Source: Carnegiea gigantea (taxonomy: Eukaryota; Streptophyta; Magnoliopsida; Caryophyllales; Cactaceae). From it: a DNA stretch of 64,000 nucleotides. Below are positions 12,561-25,572 of this stretch, piece after piece (position 1 is the stretch's first letter; each line of letters begins with the position of its first letter). The notes beneath the pieces were generated by a model, which was not told the DNA's origin, searched no databases, and was given only the letters and a program-made list of their open reading frames with translations. Location of the stretch: assembly GCA_029747015.1 (NCBI GenBank), contig JAKOGI010000005.1, positions 1,844,191 through 1,908,190 of the forward strand. The letters are read 5' to 3'. The translations under genes and the position numbers were made by a program.

Positions 12561-15500
12561 AAATACAAAAATAGTTGCAAAATACTTTAACTAGTTTTCT
12601 AAAACTGTGATTGATTTGGGTTAACAAATGGGCAACACAAAATGTGCTCGTACGATGATAGTGGAGTGTTCGAAGGATTGACTTTGGGTGGCTACTTTTA
12701 GCTTTTACTTCACTTCATTAGTACGAGTGACCTTGTTTCAATTTCTTTGATTATCATTATTGAATTTGAGTTAAGTCCTTCTGGGCATCAAAACATGAAC
12801 TCCGATCCTTCCGTTCTTAAAAAATTGTCTTTTTTTGACTTCGTACGTTTTTTAGAAAATGCACTGTAAACTATTATTTTTAAAGATAGAGTACCAAAAT
12901 ATTCTTAATATTTTAAATTCAAAAGTGTCTTTTCAATTTTAGTTCTTTGCATAATTGTGTTATTGAATTCAAAAATAAGGACAGTTTGAGAAAGTTTGTA
13001 AATTTGGAGCTTCCATTTGTAGAAAGTATACATAATTTTGGGACATCTCAAAATGAAATAAGGGACATATTTTTTAGGACAGAGGTCAGAGAGATTAGTA
13101 AAGTTGAACTAATTCTGTAAGTAAAATTGTAAACAATTTTTTCCTAGTTGCATCCTTTAATATTCTAAATATTTAGGTATTAAATTGCTAACTAAAAAAT
13201 ATTCAATTGAGAGTGTAATTCAATATACTTATTTACTCTGGGGTCGTTCTTCAACACTTTAATATCATGATATTTAATGAATGTTAATTAAAAAGTGTCT
13301 TTTAATTTATAGTAGCTTACTTTATAGCAGCTTATGAGTCTGTAACGCATCTTCTATTGTATATATATATATATCTCTTAACAGTCATATCTAACACTAA
13401 TCACAACTTATCTTCAAGATTTCATCAAATTAGCTCATATTTAAAAAGATTTCGTCAAATTTAGCTTATATTTAAATAGAATTGACATCAATTTAGCTGA
13501 TAGATTGGCCCGATTTAATCATAGACCAGTCTAATAATCTAGTTAAATGAGTGTTTACATTCAAGTTGTAACTAATGGAGAAGGCTAGGCAAGCCGAAAA
13601 GTAGACCTTGATTCAGGGCTATCCAAAGCCAAACACTAGCCCTAAAGTCTAAAGAGCAAGAAGAAGTGCAAAGAGGACAAGAAGTATGAGAACCCATAAC
13701 GAGCTAAAGGAAAGACTCCTTCTAAGGTCATCCCACATGCTTGCTATTTGCCCTTGTTTTCTTGATTATTTAATTAGATATAACTCCCATAATAATTAAA
13801 AAAAAGACAATACAACCGCTACAAAACTTTTTACTCATATAAAGGACCTTCTCTCACTTGATGAACCAAAATTGAAAATCTGCCTTTGTTTTTGGATTCT
13901 ACAGGAGATATTTTTATTTCGAGGCCTAAAAAAACAATTCTTATGCAAACTTTAAAACCAATAAAATTGAAGAAAAAAGAATGTATAAAGAAACACAAAA
14001 ATACAAATGAAAAAGTGGGTAACTCTTCACAATTGATGTGGATGTAGGCCATGACAGTGGAAGGGCATAATTTCCTCCATCTAAAGGGCAAGCAAAAAGA
14101 GGAGGGATATTGATATTGAAAGACAGCAAAGGAAAAAAGGCAAAGCACTTCTTTTTTTTTTTTTTTTTTGAGCCTAAGTTATGTGGTTGGGATGGGACCC
14201 TTGACACTTAAATTTTTTTTGGAATCAAAATTGTGGCCTAAATTTACTTGCAACTAGAAAAAATATCTGAGTGTTTTGTAGCTGATGAGCATCCATGGTC
14301 ACACACCACTATGATTTGGACATGTCTAGTATCTGCCTCAAAGTTTTCTCTCTCCTTTTTTTTCTTTTTTTTTTGCCTTTTTTGCCCTTTTAACATTTAT
14401 TGCAAATATACATGGATTTCCTTTATTGGATGAATTGCAAACCTTTATCCTAACATCTCCTCAAGTACTTAATGAGACATGGTGAGGGGTTTGTCATGTC
14501 TATGACATGAGGTGGACATTAAGATTTAAGCATAATCCAAGTTTTGCCCCACATATCTAATTTGAAGTTGTGGAGCTTAATTTCATAGGAAATATTGTTT
14601 AATTCTTTATATATTTTTTTAAAAGGATATACAATATTAGAACGGCGCATTCTCAAATGAAGTTAGTAGCAAGTGAAGTTCTTAAAAACAGATATTGTTA
14701 TGTATCTAAGTTGAAACTCATCTTCATTTCTTTGAAAGCTCTCTTTATTATATCACAGTAGAAGCAGTAATGCTAATATACATATTTGAAAGATTTATGT
14801 ATACAACAATAAGTAGGATCTTTATTTAAAATCTTATTTGTTTTTAAAAAAGTACAAATCTTAATTTTTGTTCTACCCATAACGAAGGGGGGAAATGTAT
14901 TGATTCTCAAGTGAAAGGCATTAAGCACTTACAATGGTGATTCATATTTTTAGATCACAAGTAAAAGCTTACACCTTTCACATCATTTTACAATTTAACT
15001 TTTTCTCTCCCTTCTACATTAGATGGATCACCAATTTGGATAATTAAATAAAATATTACTCATGGACCAGCATTTAAATATATTTAATTAGTTTTAACAT
15101 TTTATTTTATACTATTCATTGATGTGCTTGCCAAAAAAGGGGGGGAAAAGAAAATTGTGAGCGGATCACCGCAGAGAGTCGGACCGCGAGACGAATCATG
15201 TGAATCACTAATGCATATGATATTTTGAATCGTGAGTCTCCCTTTTGAACCAGGCAGGTGCACCAACTCTACTTTGCTGGACCATTCATGTATTTTACCC
15301 CTTTTTTTTTTAACATATCTTAGTCAAAACATATCCAGAAATATATACATACATTAAAAATTAAATGATTGATGATTTAAATTAAACAAGAAGCTTGACA
15401 CGTTTTCATATTTAATTATTGAATTACTTTAGGAAAAAACACAAAAAGTTTCCTAATTTCTTTTTTATTGTCTATCAATCAAGGCAATCTAAAATCTTAC

Positions 15501-17186
15501 ACCCAAAAAAAAAATCGAAGGGAAAACGTAAGACAGATATTGTTAGTCTTGTTTATCCTTTTCCCCTTTGAAAAGGAAAGGCACAAGGGGTTTTTGTTTA
15601 TAATAATAATTTTCAATTTTCTTGGTTCTATTATTTAACCTGTCAATTTATATCCACATGTAGGGCCACCCTTTGTCATTTTACAAGCAGTGCTGCAAAA
15701 AGGCGTCATACGGCCCACTTCCCCCTTCCACAACTGTCTCCCAGTACTTCCTTCCCCCATTTTCTCATTCAAGTGCTTTATATTTTGAGCTGTTTTTTCT
15801 TTTCCCTGCCTTTTTGGGCAACTCAATCTTTCATGGGTCTCAAGTTTGTACTTGTACTCCATCAAGGACTCATAGTTTCCTCATATGCTAGATTTGAGAG
15901 CATCACATTGTTGTGGTAAGAACGTTAAGATTTGGAAGTGCCTAGGTCTGATAAATAAGTTAATTTCGAATTAGACTATGTTCGATAAAATTAGTTGTTT
16001 AAGTGGCGAATTACGCAGCTGATAGCGTTTTTAATTTAACTATTAGCGGGTAGCTATTTAGATGAACGACTAAAATAAATGTTTTCGGTGAATTTAGCTG
16101 TTAGGTTGATTGATTAAAGTAAATTGACATAAAACGATATAAACAATTTCCAAAGGATATTTTTTGGCCAAGAAATATGAAACGCTACCTCTGAATGTCA
16201 AAAGTTAAGACTCTTAGTTTTTCAGAAATGCTACTTAAAACATTAAGTGCTACTTGAAATACTAGTTAAAATACTAAGTAACTGAACACTAATTAATTGA
16301 TTACTGCATTGATTCGGTCAAAATACTAAACGTCAAGCAAAACGATGTTGCTGAACACGACCACATTCAGTATACACGATTTGGTTTCGAATAAGATCTG
16401 ATTTTGGGTTGGTTGATATTTAGTCCAATAAACTTATCTTGCTAAGAAAGAAAACTTTGATAGAAAATATTCGGATTAGATTCAATTTAGTTCGGGTCAT
16501 TTTGATCTCAAATTCATTTCTATTAACTATTTTAGGTGTTGATTCAGATATAAATTCGAATAATTTATTTCCGATCTCACTTTTGCTAGATCTAAGAGAG
16601 CCACATCATTGTTGAGACGGTATTCTACCATGGGTTCTTTCGTCTCTCATATGGCTTCTTGGAGGGGGAAAACCACATAGTAATACCTAGTTCAGACAAA
16701 AACTATCAGGATACGTCGAAATAACTAACATAGATATATGACAAAATGATAAAAGTTCAAACATATGGAAATTAAAATTATTCAGTAAAAAAGAAGGGAA
16801 AAAGGTCATTCCCGTTATTGAAGTAGCTATGTTACAAAAAGGAACCTAAGTAAAGCTAAATATCTCGCTCGCTCTCACTCTATTTATATCTGAGAACACT
16901 TGCACAAAGTGATTATGTACAACATCAGAAGCTGGCAACTTACAAAAATATATTAAAAAAAAAAAATGAAGAAAGGGCACTCTTTGCATAATGTTACAAG
17001 ACGATGACACGCATCTGCTGCTACTGCCTTTCTTGCTTCTCCCCTACCCTTTCAGATACTCTCTCCCTGCCAAACATTCTGCTAAATATTAACCACCTAA
17101 CGAGGCTCATAATCCAAATATTCTCAGCCCCAAATACAGGTGAATTCTCCAAAACTCACCCTCAGCGAAGTTTAAATTTCAAGCCA
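12561..17186. other. Intergenic, no supported gene
   Basis: AT-rich spacer. It has poly-T/poly-A tracts (14153-14169), a (TA)n stretch near 13360 and a TTAGCTGTT-rich MITE-like patch at 15960-16360. An open frame on each strand at 15635-15891 has no recognisable domain and no splice partner. The part just below 17186 is the 3' side of the CDF gene and would hold its 3' UTR. Confidence 0.5.
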
Positions 17187-20123
17187 TCAGGCACTCTCTT
17201 GGAAGCTGATAGATCTACACAAAGCTGCGGGGTTAGCCTTCAATGCCGGAGAAGCGTCCTTTTTGTGATCCTTTCCGTCACCCTTGGAATGGAGGCTGTT
17301 GAAGAACCCTCTGCCTGTAGAGTCACCCTTTTCCTTCTTAATCCCGAGTGTGGTCCATATGGAACTCTTTGCGGCCTCATCTGGGTCATCGATCCTCAAT
17401 GTCTTGGGTACCAGCACAGTAGAAGCCCCTGAACCCTTTTCGTTTTCGCCAGGTTTAAGCATTTCCCCATCTCTTGAGTGTTTCCCTAGGGTCGGGGAGT
17501 TAGGGTTCGAACCAGGGCTTGTTTGCCCAGGTGGGCATGGGGTTACCCAAGGAATGTTCCAAGGTATAGCAGCACCATTCCAGTACGGTGCAGGGTAGAA
17601 TGGCATAGGGAAACCTGAAGGGCAAAATGGCGGAACAGGAACTGCAGGATTCCACAAGTAAGGCCACTGAAAGCAGGGCATCTGAGTAGGGAACCCGTTT
17701 AAATTTTGCTTCATGGGCTCCTGTGGGCCCTTCTTCACAGCATCCTCCATGGAGCTTGTTGTGGTGACCGTTGATCCACTAGAACGGTCATCCCCATTCT
17801 CCTTGCTCCGACATGGGACTTGAACAACCTGCTCAATGCCATGAAACCCGTTTCTAGTGGCGCCATTCAAGACCTTCTTATCACCAATGTTAAGCACAGA
17901 TACCATGGATTCACAGAGAGGGTTTTCTGTTCCGAAGGTCAGTACCGTTCCGTTGGTTTTCAAACCAGGGTGGTGGATCCCGTTGGGAACATCAAGCCGA
18001 GCAGCTTGGAGGGCCTCAGACACAGTTATGTGGCAATATCGGGATGCAGAGCTCTTATTCTTACGCCTTCCAGCACCTACCGGAACATTCCTCATCGTCC
18101 CACCAGCAGTCCAGTACCTCTGGCAGCTCTTACAGAAGTGGCGGGGCTGGTTGATGTTGTAGTTGTTGTAGTAGCAGAATTTAGTGTCCATACTATTGCA
18201 CCTAGGACAGGGGAGTATCTTGTCAGGCTTCTTGATTTGCTTCTGCTGTGAATTTTTCGTGTCATTTGATTCCTTTCCATCCTTCTCAGAGTCAGGCGCT
18301 TTCTGGTTCTCATCAGTCTCCGGTGCTGTTGGTGGATCTGCAGATTCTTCCTCGGCTGGTTGTGAGGGATCATCAGGCTGATCAGTCTGCTGCTCGGTGT
18401 CCATTGCTTCTTCATCTGCTAGTTCCTGACATTCAGAAAGTGTTTCACATTAATCTTCGTCCAAATACAGAAAATCGAAACAACTGTAACGCCCCCCAAA
18501 AAAAACGCATATTACGGTATGCATAGCCTTTCGCATTCATTGTAGAAGCCGCTATAATATCAAAGACTAAACCAGACATCAACACCAAGCAAATGTTCAA
18601 GTCTGACTCTATGTAAAGGACCAGAGAGATTGTTCAATTAGATTCCAAATTGAAGATATTAGACACATCAACTATTCACAGGGATGTAGCTCCAAAACGA
18701 AGTCTTCAGCATAATATAACGACAAAAAAAGCTCACAATGGCCCGCAAAAGCCAGGTCTTAGCCAATTTTACTCAGACTTGACCCTACCCATGCCATAGT
18801 GTCAAGTAACCAACATGGGTTACGATGTCATGTAATCTGACAGCCTAATACAAGCGTCCATAATCATATCAGTGAGTCAAGTACCCCACACCAGTCCTCG
18901 AGGTGAAATGAACAGTCTCAGCAAAATGTGGTTTTAGCTTGGTTTTCAAGTTCTTAATTAATCAAGAATCTAAAATTAATCCAAAAAAATCCCAGTCAAC
19001 CCTTCAACTATTGATTGAAGCTTGTGGTTCTAATTCAAATATAGTTCCCTGTCAATCGCCAGATGGAGTTTAGATGGGCATCCAAGTAAAAAAGTGGGAA
19101 AACAGTGACCCAAAAAAAAAAAGTTAATGTTCTGAGGGCATATAATTTGCATAACTAGTTGATTATGATTGATGAGAATAACACAAACAAAGGAGATGGT
19201 AGAATCCAGAGATGAGGGAAAGCAAATTGCTGGGAGTATATATTCTGTGGACAAGGCTGGAATTCAAGAACAAAAGTCAATAACTTTAACCAGAAAATAA
19301 AGAGATAGGATCTCCAAAGCAAACTTTTTTTTGTTTTAAAAATTTTTACTGAAGCTTCTGGAGTAAGGTTGAATGAACGTAACCATAAAAGAGTAATTAA
19401 AAACATGAAATGCAAAGAAGAAAGAAGATTCTCGAATTTAAGCATAAATTGTTTCAACCATTACCAAATAAATATACCCAATACAAAAAAATACTGGCAT
19501 AATTAAAGCTTCTGACATTTTTTTTTTTAAACAAAGAGCTAAAAAATAAAATAAAATAAAATAATCAGATCAGTATACTGCTAAGAATTAAATTAAATAG
19601 AAGAAAAATATCACAAAATAAGGGGAAAGTAAAATAGAAAATTCCAACGTTTCCTTTAAAACACAAATAAAAAATGACAATTCAGAATTTATCATATGCA
19701 AGGCGACAACAATTACCCAATACCAATCTGGCAGAAAAAGATAATAAGGTCTGCAAATTGTCAAATAGTTGCAAAAACCACAATCAATTTCTTTTCACTA
19801 TTTCCAATTGGTAGCATAAATACCGATTAATCCGACCAAAACCACAGAAATTAGATCGATCACGAGTCGAATTCGAATTCGAGCAAATGGGCAGTTCCAA
19901 AAATCCCTATAATCAACAAAACCAAACAAAAATCCCAATCTTCGTTTCTTTGATAATCAATCAAAATTGAAACACATACCTTATCTTCCACATCATGTTG
20001 CTCAGAAAAATTGGAGCTAGCATTAGACTCACGGGGAGAGTCGAAGCCGTTGCCATCGCCGTCCCCGGCGACCGGTATCGTCTTTCCGAAGAGCTTGATC
20101 GCGGGATCCTTGATTTCCAACAT
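17187..20123 (-). CDS. CDF3: Cycling Dof factor (CDF), 2 exons, 460 aa
   Basis: Exon 1 is 20123-19980 and exon 2 is 18425-17187 (GT-AG intron of 1554 bases). Exon 1 supplies the family signature [12 protein letters not shown] at residues 7-18. The Dof zinc finger is at about 119-172 with Cys 121, 124, 146 and 149 (C-x2-C-x21-C-x2-C) and the RYWTAGG segment. The C-terminal CDF region [20 protein letters not shown] is at ~389-408, and the end is [10 protein letters not shown]. In Arabidopsis these C-terminal segments bind the FKF1/GIGANTEA complex, which degrades CDFs to relieve repression of CONSTANS. CDF3 also acts in abiotic stress responses. The finger binds AAAG sites in nuclear DNA. The symbol is by resemblance and apparent synteny; CDF2 is the alternative. 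Confidence 0.94.
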
Positions 20124-20560
20124 TGATTATCGGCGAATCGAACCACCTAAATCTTCGCGCCCAACAAAACCGCGAGAAAGTGAGAGAGAGAAGAGAGAGA
20201 TTTCAGAGAGGGAAAGAGAAAGAGGAAGAGGAGGAGCCGTCTCGGAGGTCTGGATTTGTGGGGGGATGGGAAGAGAGAGAAAGAGAAGGTGTGCGACTTG
20301 GCAGTGTCAGGGTTGGGTTTTTTGATCCGTTTAAATCAAACCAACTTGCCACGTCAGCCTCACTGCGATTTCTCAGCCACATATTTTTCACCTTTACTTT
20401 TTGATTTTTGTTTTTATTTTTATTTTTTTGGCTACTGAACTTCGATTTTTGTTACTTTCCCTTTTGTTTGTCTGCTCTTAAAAAAAATCTTTTCTCCCTC
20501 TCATTTAATTTTTCCTTAATGGGGCAGACGTGGCAACCACTGATTGGCCCCATGACTATG
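20124..20560 (-). promoter_or_regulatory. CDF upstream region with inverted GACGTGGC pair
   Basis: Directly upstream of the CDF start is a GA-rich likely 5' UTR (CT-rich on minus; 20175-20295). Two identical ACGT-core motifs follow: GACGTGGC on + at 20527-20534 and its complement at 20348-20355. This core is bound by plant bZIP factors (ABRE/G-box-like). Use by this gene is inference; no TATA box was confidently placed. Confidence 0.4.
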
Positions 20561-20865
20561 AGAAGGACCCTTTTTATTATCTTTTCCTGGGGTTTATACT
20601 TTTTTCAATCCTTTTGCTTTTTTAATTTGCCCTTTTATTTGGGCTTTTCTTTTCTTAATTGTTTTGGGTTTTCCTATATTTTTAAAATTATTGTCTTTGA
20701 GCAAGCTGTACTTGCTTTTTGGTTTGATTGGTGGGCCAGTCGTAGTATGTGATAATACGAAGCGAGGGTACGCTTAAACAATTTGCGAAATAGGTTGGCC
20801 AAACAAGTAGAACGATACTATACTGTACTTCACACTTCATTTATCAACATAGCATAGGACACAAT

Positions 20866-21606
20866 TGTAATCACAAATGATAAGATTGAATTTTTATTGA
20901 TTGATTTGAATGGATAGGTATAATTTTTATTATATACAATGACCCTCTAATTCTATCTTCTTTCTGGATAGATTTTTCAACTTTTGGATCAAGGGGGATA
21001 GGATTCTATTTATAGTGTAGCCTCTCCCTCGCTCTTGATGAGTTAAGATGGGCCTTTACTTGGGTTTTGGGTCTGAGGTTTGACTTGGGTTTTAGGCCTG
21101 AGCCTTTCAATTAGGCCTCATCCTAGATTGCTTTGACTTTTATTTACTTTGACTTTCACTTTGACTTTGATTTTAACTTGGGAGTCTCCCAAACTTAGGC
21201 TGAGTATTGACTTGGAAGTCGCCTCGAGTCTTGACCGGACGTTGACTTGAGAGCCGTTTGACGCTTGTCTTGGGAGTCGATTTAGGCCTTGACCTTTGAC
21301 TTGGTAGTCAACTAAGGATTTGACCTTCGACTTTGACTTTGATCTGGTTTCGACCGCACATTGATTTGGACGTCGTTCGGGCTTAAGGTCGTGACTTAAC
21401 TTGGTAGTCGTCTTAAGCCTCGCTTTGGGTTTCGACTTAAGTTTTGACTTGGGAAATCATTTGGGCTTCGTCTTCGGCTTGACTTGAGAGTCATTTGGAC
21501 CTGACTTATGAGTCTTTTGGACCTGATTAAATTAATTAAAAGGGTTGACCCAATTAACTTATTTTATTTTATTTTGGATACGACGCATAAAATTTTAGTG
21601 CCTACA
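20866..21606 (-). mobile_element. Solo LTR (741 bp), probably Ty3/gypsy type
   Basis: Read on the minus strand it begins TGTAGGCACTAAAATTTTAT and ends GTGATTACA, so it has TGTA...TACA ends. The flanks are ACAAT (20861-20865) and ACAAC (21607-21611), a one-mismatch 5-bp duplication. A TATAAATAG box is at about 21005-21013 on minus, with AATAAA downstream. No second copy or internal domain is present, which is the pattern left by LTR-LTR recombination. The gypsy assignment rests on the characteristic start sequence as I remember it. Confidence 0.75.
21040..21535 (-). repeat. Degenerate tandem repeat inside the solo LTR
   Basis: Roughly fifteen loosely conserved units occur, seen on + as TTGACTTGGGAGTC-TTT-GGCC with many substitutions, spaced about 25-45 bases. 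They sit in the U3 part, upstream of the TATA box, where repeated blocks often serve as enhancers in plant LTRs. That role is inference. Confidence 0.7.
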
Positions 21607-23636
21607 ACAACAAAGGTAAACTTTGGTGATGCTAATTGTGAACTTCGCCCCAATTTTCCAGCCACATAATATGGTATATGTTGTCCCTGTCATTGCTAGC
21701 TAGTCAAGTAATTGTACTCATTTATGTAAATAAATGGATTGAGCTTTTGGTCAATGTCACAACAGAACAAACTTGTCCAAAAAACTGTATATAATAATTA
21801 CTGTTATGCATAAAACGTTGGTGATAAGTTTAAAAAATTAGTAATAAGTTTAACTAATTGTAGCATGTAAATTAATATGACAAGTATGATGAAAAAGTAA
21901 CAAGTTACTAAATGCGCCGTTAATGGGTCAACCTATCCGACCCGTTAATATATTTTAATGGGACAACCCATTATTAATATAGTCTATTATTAGTCTGGCC
22001 TTTTATTGACTTTATTTTAAACAGACCGACCAACTTGGCCCAATCGATATTCGATTGTTGTCCATCCCTAAATTAGCAATAAATACTAATGAATATTGAT
22101 AGGTACCAACTAGTGTTCAATACTCATAATAAGTATTCACGATAAATTGAAAATAACAACTGCTAAATAGTGTAACCATCTTAACAACCTACTTTCCAGT
22201 CCTCGTCCAGACTCTGATTTACAAGAACAGGAAAGCAAAAAAACTCTCTCACGTCTGTTATCTTTACTTAGGTTGTGAAAAGCTTGCTTCAAAAAATGTC
22301 AAGATGTTGCACGCTTGAGGTTATCTAATTTAGAGGTGGCAAATGGGACAGGCTGGTTAAGGATAACATATGGACCACTTACACTGTGTTTCACCAATTA
22401 CTGAATCAAGTCAAATTGCACCATAAATACAATGGGCTTAGCAGATTCGCGGTTTACGTTGACTTGGTCACACATTGAATGATGCGCTGCCTGAAACGAT
22501 TAAGCCGAGCTGGGGTATCATTTTGAAGCATTTGTTTGTAACTGTTTTTTTAATAATTAGTCAGGTTGGACAAATTAACAAGTTACAAGCCAATTCTTTC
22601 AATGAAATTGTTTTCGCAAAACAAACTCCAAATCATGAAGCAAATAGATGTAAAATTATCACATATATTCAAGAGCACATATGCCACATATATGTTTTTT
22701 TGACGTATATTTCTTATATATTTATTTTTTAATGTAAAATTTAGGAATTATTTGGTTGCATGAGCTTTTTGAGGTGGGGAGAGATTTAAACAGCTAAAGT
22801 AGTATTTGATCAAAGAGTTGTTTGGAATATCTGTTCTGACCCAAACAACTCTTTTTTCAAAAGACTTAACTTTTTATAAAAATGGTATAACTATCCAAGA
22901 ATTTGAAAAAATTACACCGTATGTTGTTAGCCTTTTGTAGTGATATTTGATATTGTGTCTTATTTGAATTCAATCTATCGAAGATTAAATCATTTGAATA
23001 TATAAATTTCAATTCATAACAATAAAATATCTAGTACATAGGAAAATAATATTTTAAGACATAAGTCTCATGCAAATATACACAAGTTGAAAAGAAAATA
23101 AGATTAATAAGAATATTAATTATGTACAATTGGTAACATATTAAAGTTTTATCAATAAAGTTAATTCGTATATATGACGTCAATTTAATTTTTTTGGAGG
23201 GAAAGAAAATAAGATAACTAGTGAATGAAATTTTTTAAATTAAAAAATAATTTATATACAAGGGCATAAACGAAATTTTAATAAATATCTTTTTTTTACA
23301 AAATAACCAATTTATCAAACACTTTTTCTGCAATCAGCTAGTTAAAATAGCGAATCCAAACAGTTAATTCAAATAGTTAACAATAAACAGCTAATATAAT
23401 TATGCCAATAATTAATATCTAACAACTAATAATTGTTTACCAAACGAAAATTTTTGTTTATTTGACTTCTGAAAGCATGCACTACCTAAGATCATATCGA
23501 TTAAGAGGAGCTATGAGCATACTTGACTCATCTTACATCTTAATTAATAATTACCCATAGTCAGTATACCATGATCCCGGGCTCTTCTTGCTTCATGGAT
23601 CCGGTGATCTGTACATAGCAGCTCACCCATACTTAT
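21607..23636. other. Intergenic, AT-rich, possible MITE remnant
   Basis: No supported gene. The stretch 22740-23460 begins with TTATTTGGTTG and ends TTGTTTACCAAACG. It carries TTAGCTG-type motifs on the minus strand at 23320-23450 and looks like a decayed TIR element with unclear ends. The open frame at 22475-22732 has no recognisable domain. Confidence 0.4.
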
Positions 23637-23964
23637 TGTTAGACGGGCCTAATGAGATTAGGTCCGACGGCCACTTAAGTCGCCTAGGGCGACAACCCTT
23701 GCTACCCCCTAACCTATATAAAAGGGTTTAAGGGGGTTAGCCTTGGTAGACGCAATGACGTGAATATTATATCTCCCATATTCTCCTACTTCTCTCTCAT
23801 GGCCGAACTATCATCTATCGAGTTCTCGGGTTTAGGACGTGAAACTCTAAAGCGACTCTAATAGCCGCTTGGTATTGTTATTGCCGTGATTGGTATTCTT
23901 TATACGCGCGGACTATTACCGACAGTATATTTCCACATTCAGGTTAGTCCTATTTCTTCTTACA
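23637..23964 (+). repeat. Copia 5' LTR
   Basis: Starts TGTTAGACGGGCC and ends TTCTTCTTACA. It contains CTATATAAAAGG (around 23714), a good TATA box for element transcription. Paired with the 3' LTR. Confidence 0.92.
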
Positions 23965-24599
23965 GTGGTATCAAAATCTAAACTGTTCGGATTAGTCCCG
24001 ATTGAAAGATTAATAAGTCTGCTAAAACGGATTCATTGAAAAGCATGCTCCTTTACTGGATTAAATTGCTTGATATGAATTCAAACCTTGATTCTACCCT
24101 GAGTTATTAAAAGGCATGCTTATTTGTTCGATTAACTGCTTAATTTTCGTGATTATGCAACCCTGCTGTTTTGTAGCATGCCTTCATGACTATAGTGCCC
24201 ACAATCAACTTAAAAAAATTGTATCCTTATAACAAAGCATGCTCATTCATATATTGCTAATTTCTATAATTTTGCAAATTAAAAGCATGCCTCTGTGTCT
24301 ACTCCCTGAAATCAAGAACATTTTTCATGCTTCCATGGTTCTATAACTGGCTAAGAGATTGAATTTTTTAGCCTTGACAATCGAAGAATTACTCCCTGCT
24401 CTGCCCAAATTAATCATGCATGATAGTTAATTCCGCCAAAGCATGCTTTATGACGAAAGACTGAAATTTTTTTATAATAATTCGGTTTTGCAATTATAGA
24501 CAAAGCTGTGTGCTATTCATAAGTCAAGTGGCATGAATTATTTTGCCCTAATTACAAATAATAAACAAATTTTTTTTTTATTTTTTTTGGGGTAAACTA

Positions 24600-25330
24600 A
24601 GGACAGAACCCGAAATTCTAACCGTAACCTTAACAGTCTCTCTGCCACCAAACAGCCCCCACCACTAACGCCTTTGTGGCGGTTGGGGCGGCGAGGCCTC
24701 GATGGCCCACCGAAATATAAGTCGGTGATCAACACAAAAAGAGGGGGGAGACGGGGGTAGAAGAGAAAAGGAAATCGGGTCTACCCATCAGAAAACACCG
24801 TGGAAGGATGGCGCCTGACCGCCACGCGCCGCTGACGAAGGTCGTTTTCACGATCTTCTTCCTCCCAAAGCCCCTCTCCACCGCCGATCTACGCAGCCAT
24901 CGAAAGGAAACCGGAAAACGCACCATTTTTTGGAAGCGTGTGTATTCACGCGCCACCGCCTCAGTGGCGCGTCGGGCGCGTGGGTCACTTCCTCAAACTC
25001 GTTTCCGGCTGATCTACATCGTGGCACCCTCGATTCTCATCGGGCTAGCGTAGTTTGAAGGCTGAGGGCTTTCTAATGTGGCGGTGTGGCGGTGGACATC
25101 ATTTGGGCACCATTGAAACAAACTGAAAAAGGGTCGTGGGGACTGCCGTGGTCACGACGGCCAGAGGCTAGAAAGGAGCTTCGTGCCCTTGGCCATGGCG
25201 TTGTGGAAGTCCAACGGGCAGAGGGGTCGAGGAAGGTGGAGAGAGGTCGAAGGCAGAGGAACATCGAGAAGAAGAGAGAGAGAGAGAGAGAGAGAGACTC
25301 GACCATGCCAGGGACGAATAGAGGGGGCAG
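24600..25330. other. GC-rich block in the copia leader
   Basis: This stretch is far richer in G+C than the rest of the leader. It has a perfect 9-bp hairpin ACGCGCCAC/GTGGCGCGT at 24948-24972 and a (GA)n run at about 25277-25299. Short frames on both strands show no domain. It could be a captured host fragment or a structured part of the leader. Confidence 0.5.
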
Positions 25331-25572
25331 AGAGGGATGGGCCTCAATTAAAAGACAGTTTTATTTAAGGGTTGAATTATTTTTCGATAACTGTTGCTTT
25401 TGGGTTTTAACTCAATTATTGAGGTTATTAGTTATGGCATGATTTATAATTAAATTATAATAGCATTCAAGTTGATAAAGTTTCATGTAGTTAATTCATT
25501 CGTTGAATTGAGTTTTTGGATTAGTCAAAATACATGATTTCGTTATAAAAACATTAATATGTTTAATGTCAA

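Noticed and set aside
17500..17525. tRNA B-box-like GGTTCGAACC
   Set aside because: Falls inside the CDF coding exon with no A box at the right distance.
17284..18251. Plus-strand frames of 101-143 codons opposite the CDF gene
   Set aside because: Antisense shadows of the Dof coding exon.
24729..25442. Possible gene in the GC-rich block of the copia leader
   Set aside because: Frames on both strands are similar in length and none contains a domain; the GA run drives part of the ORF.
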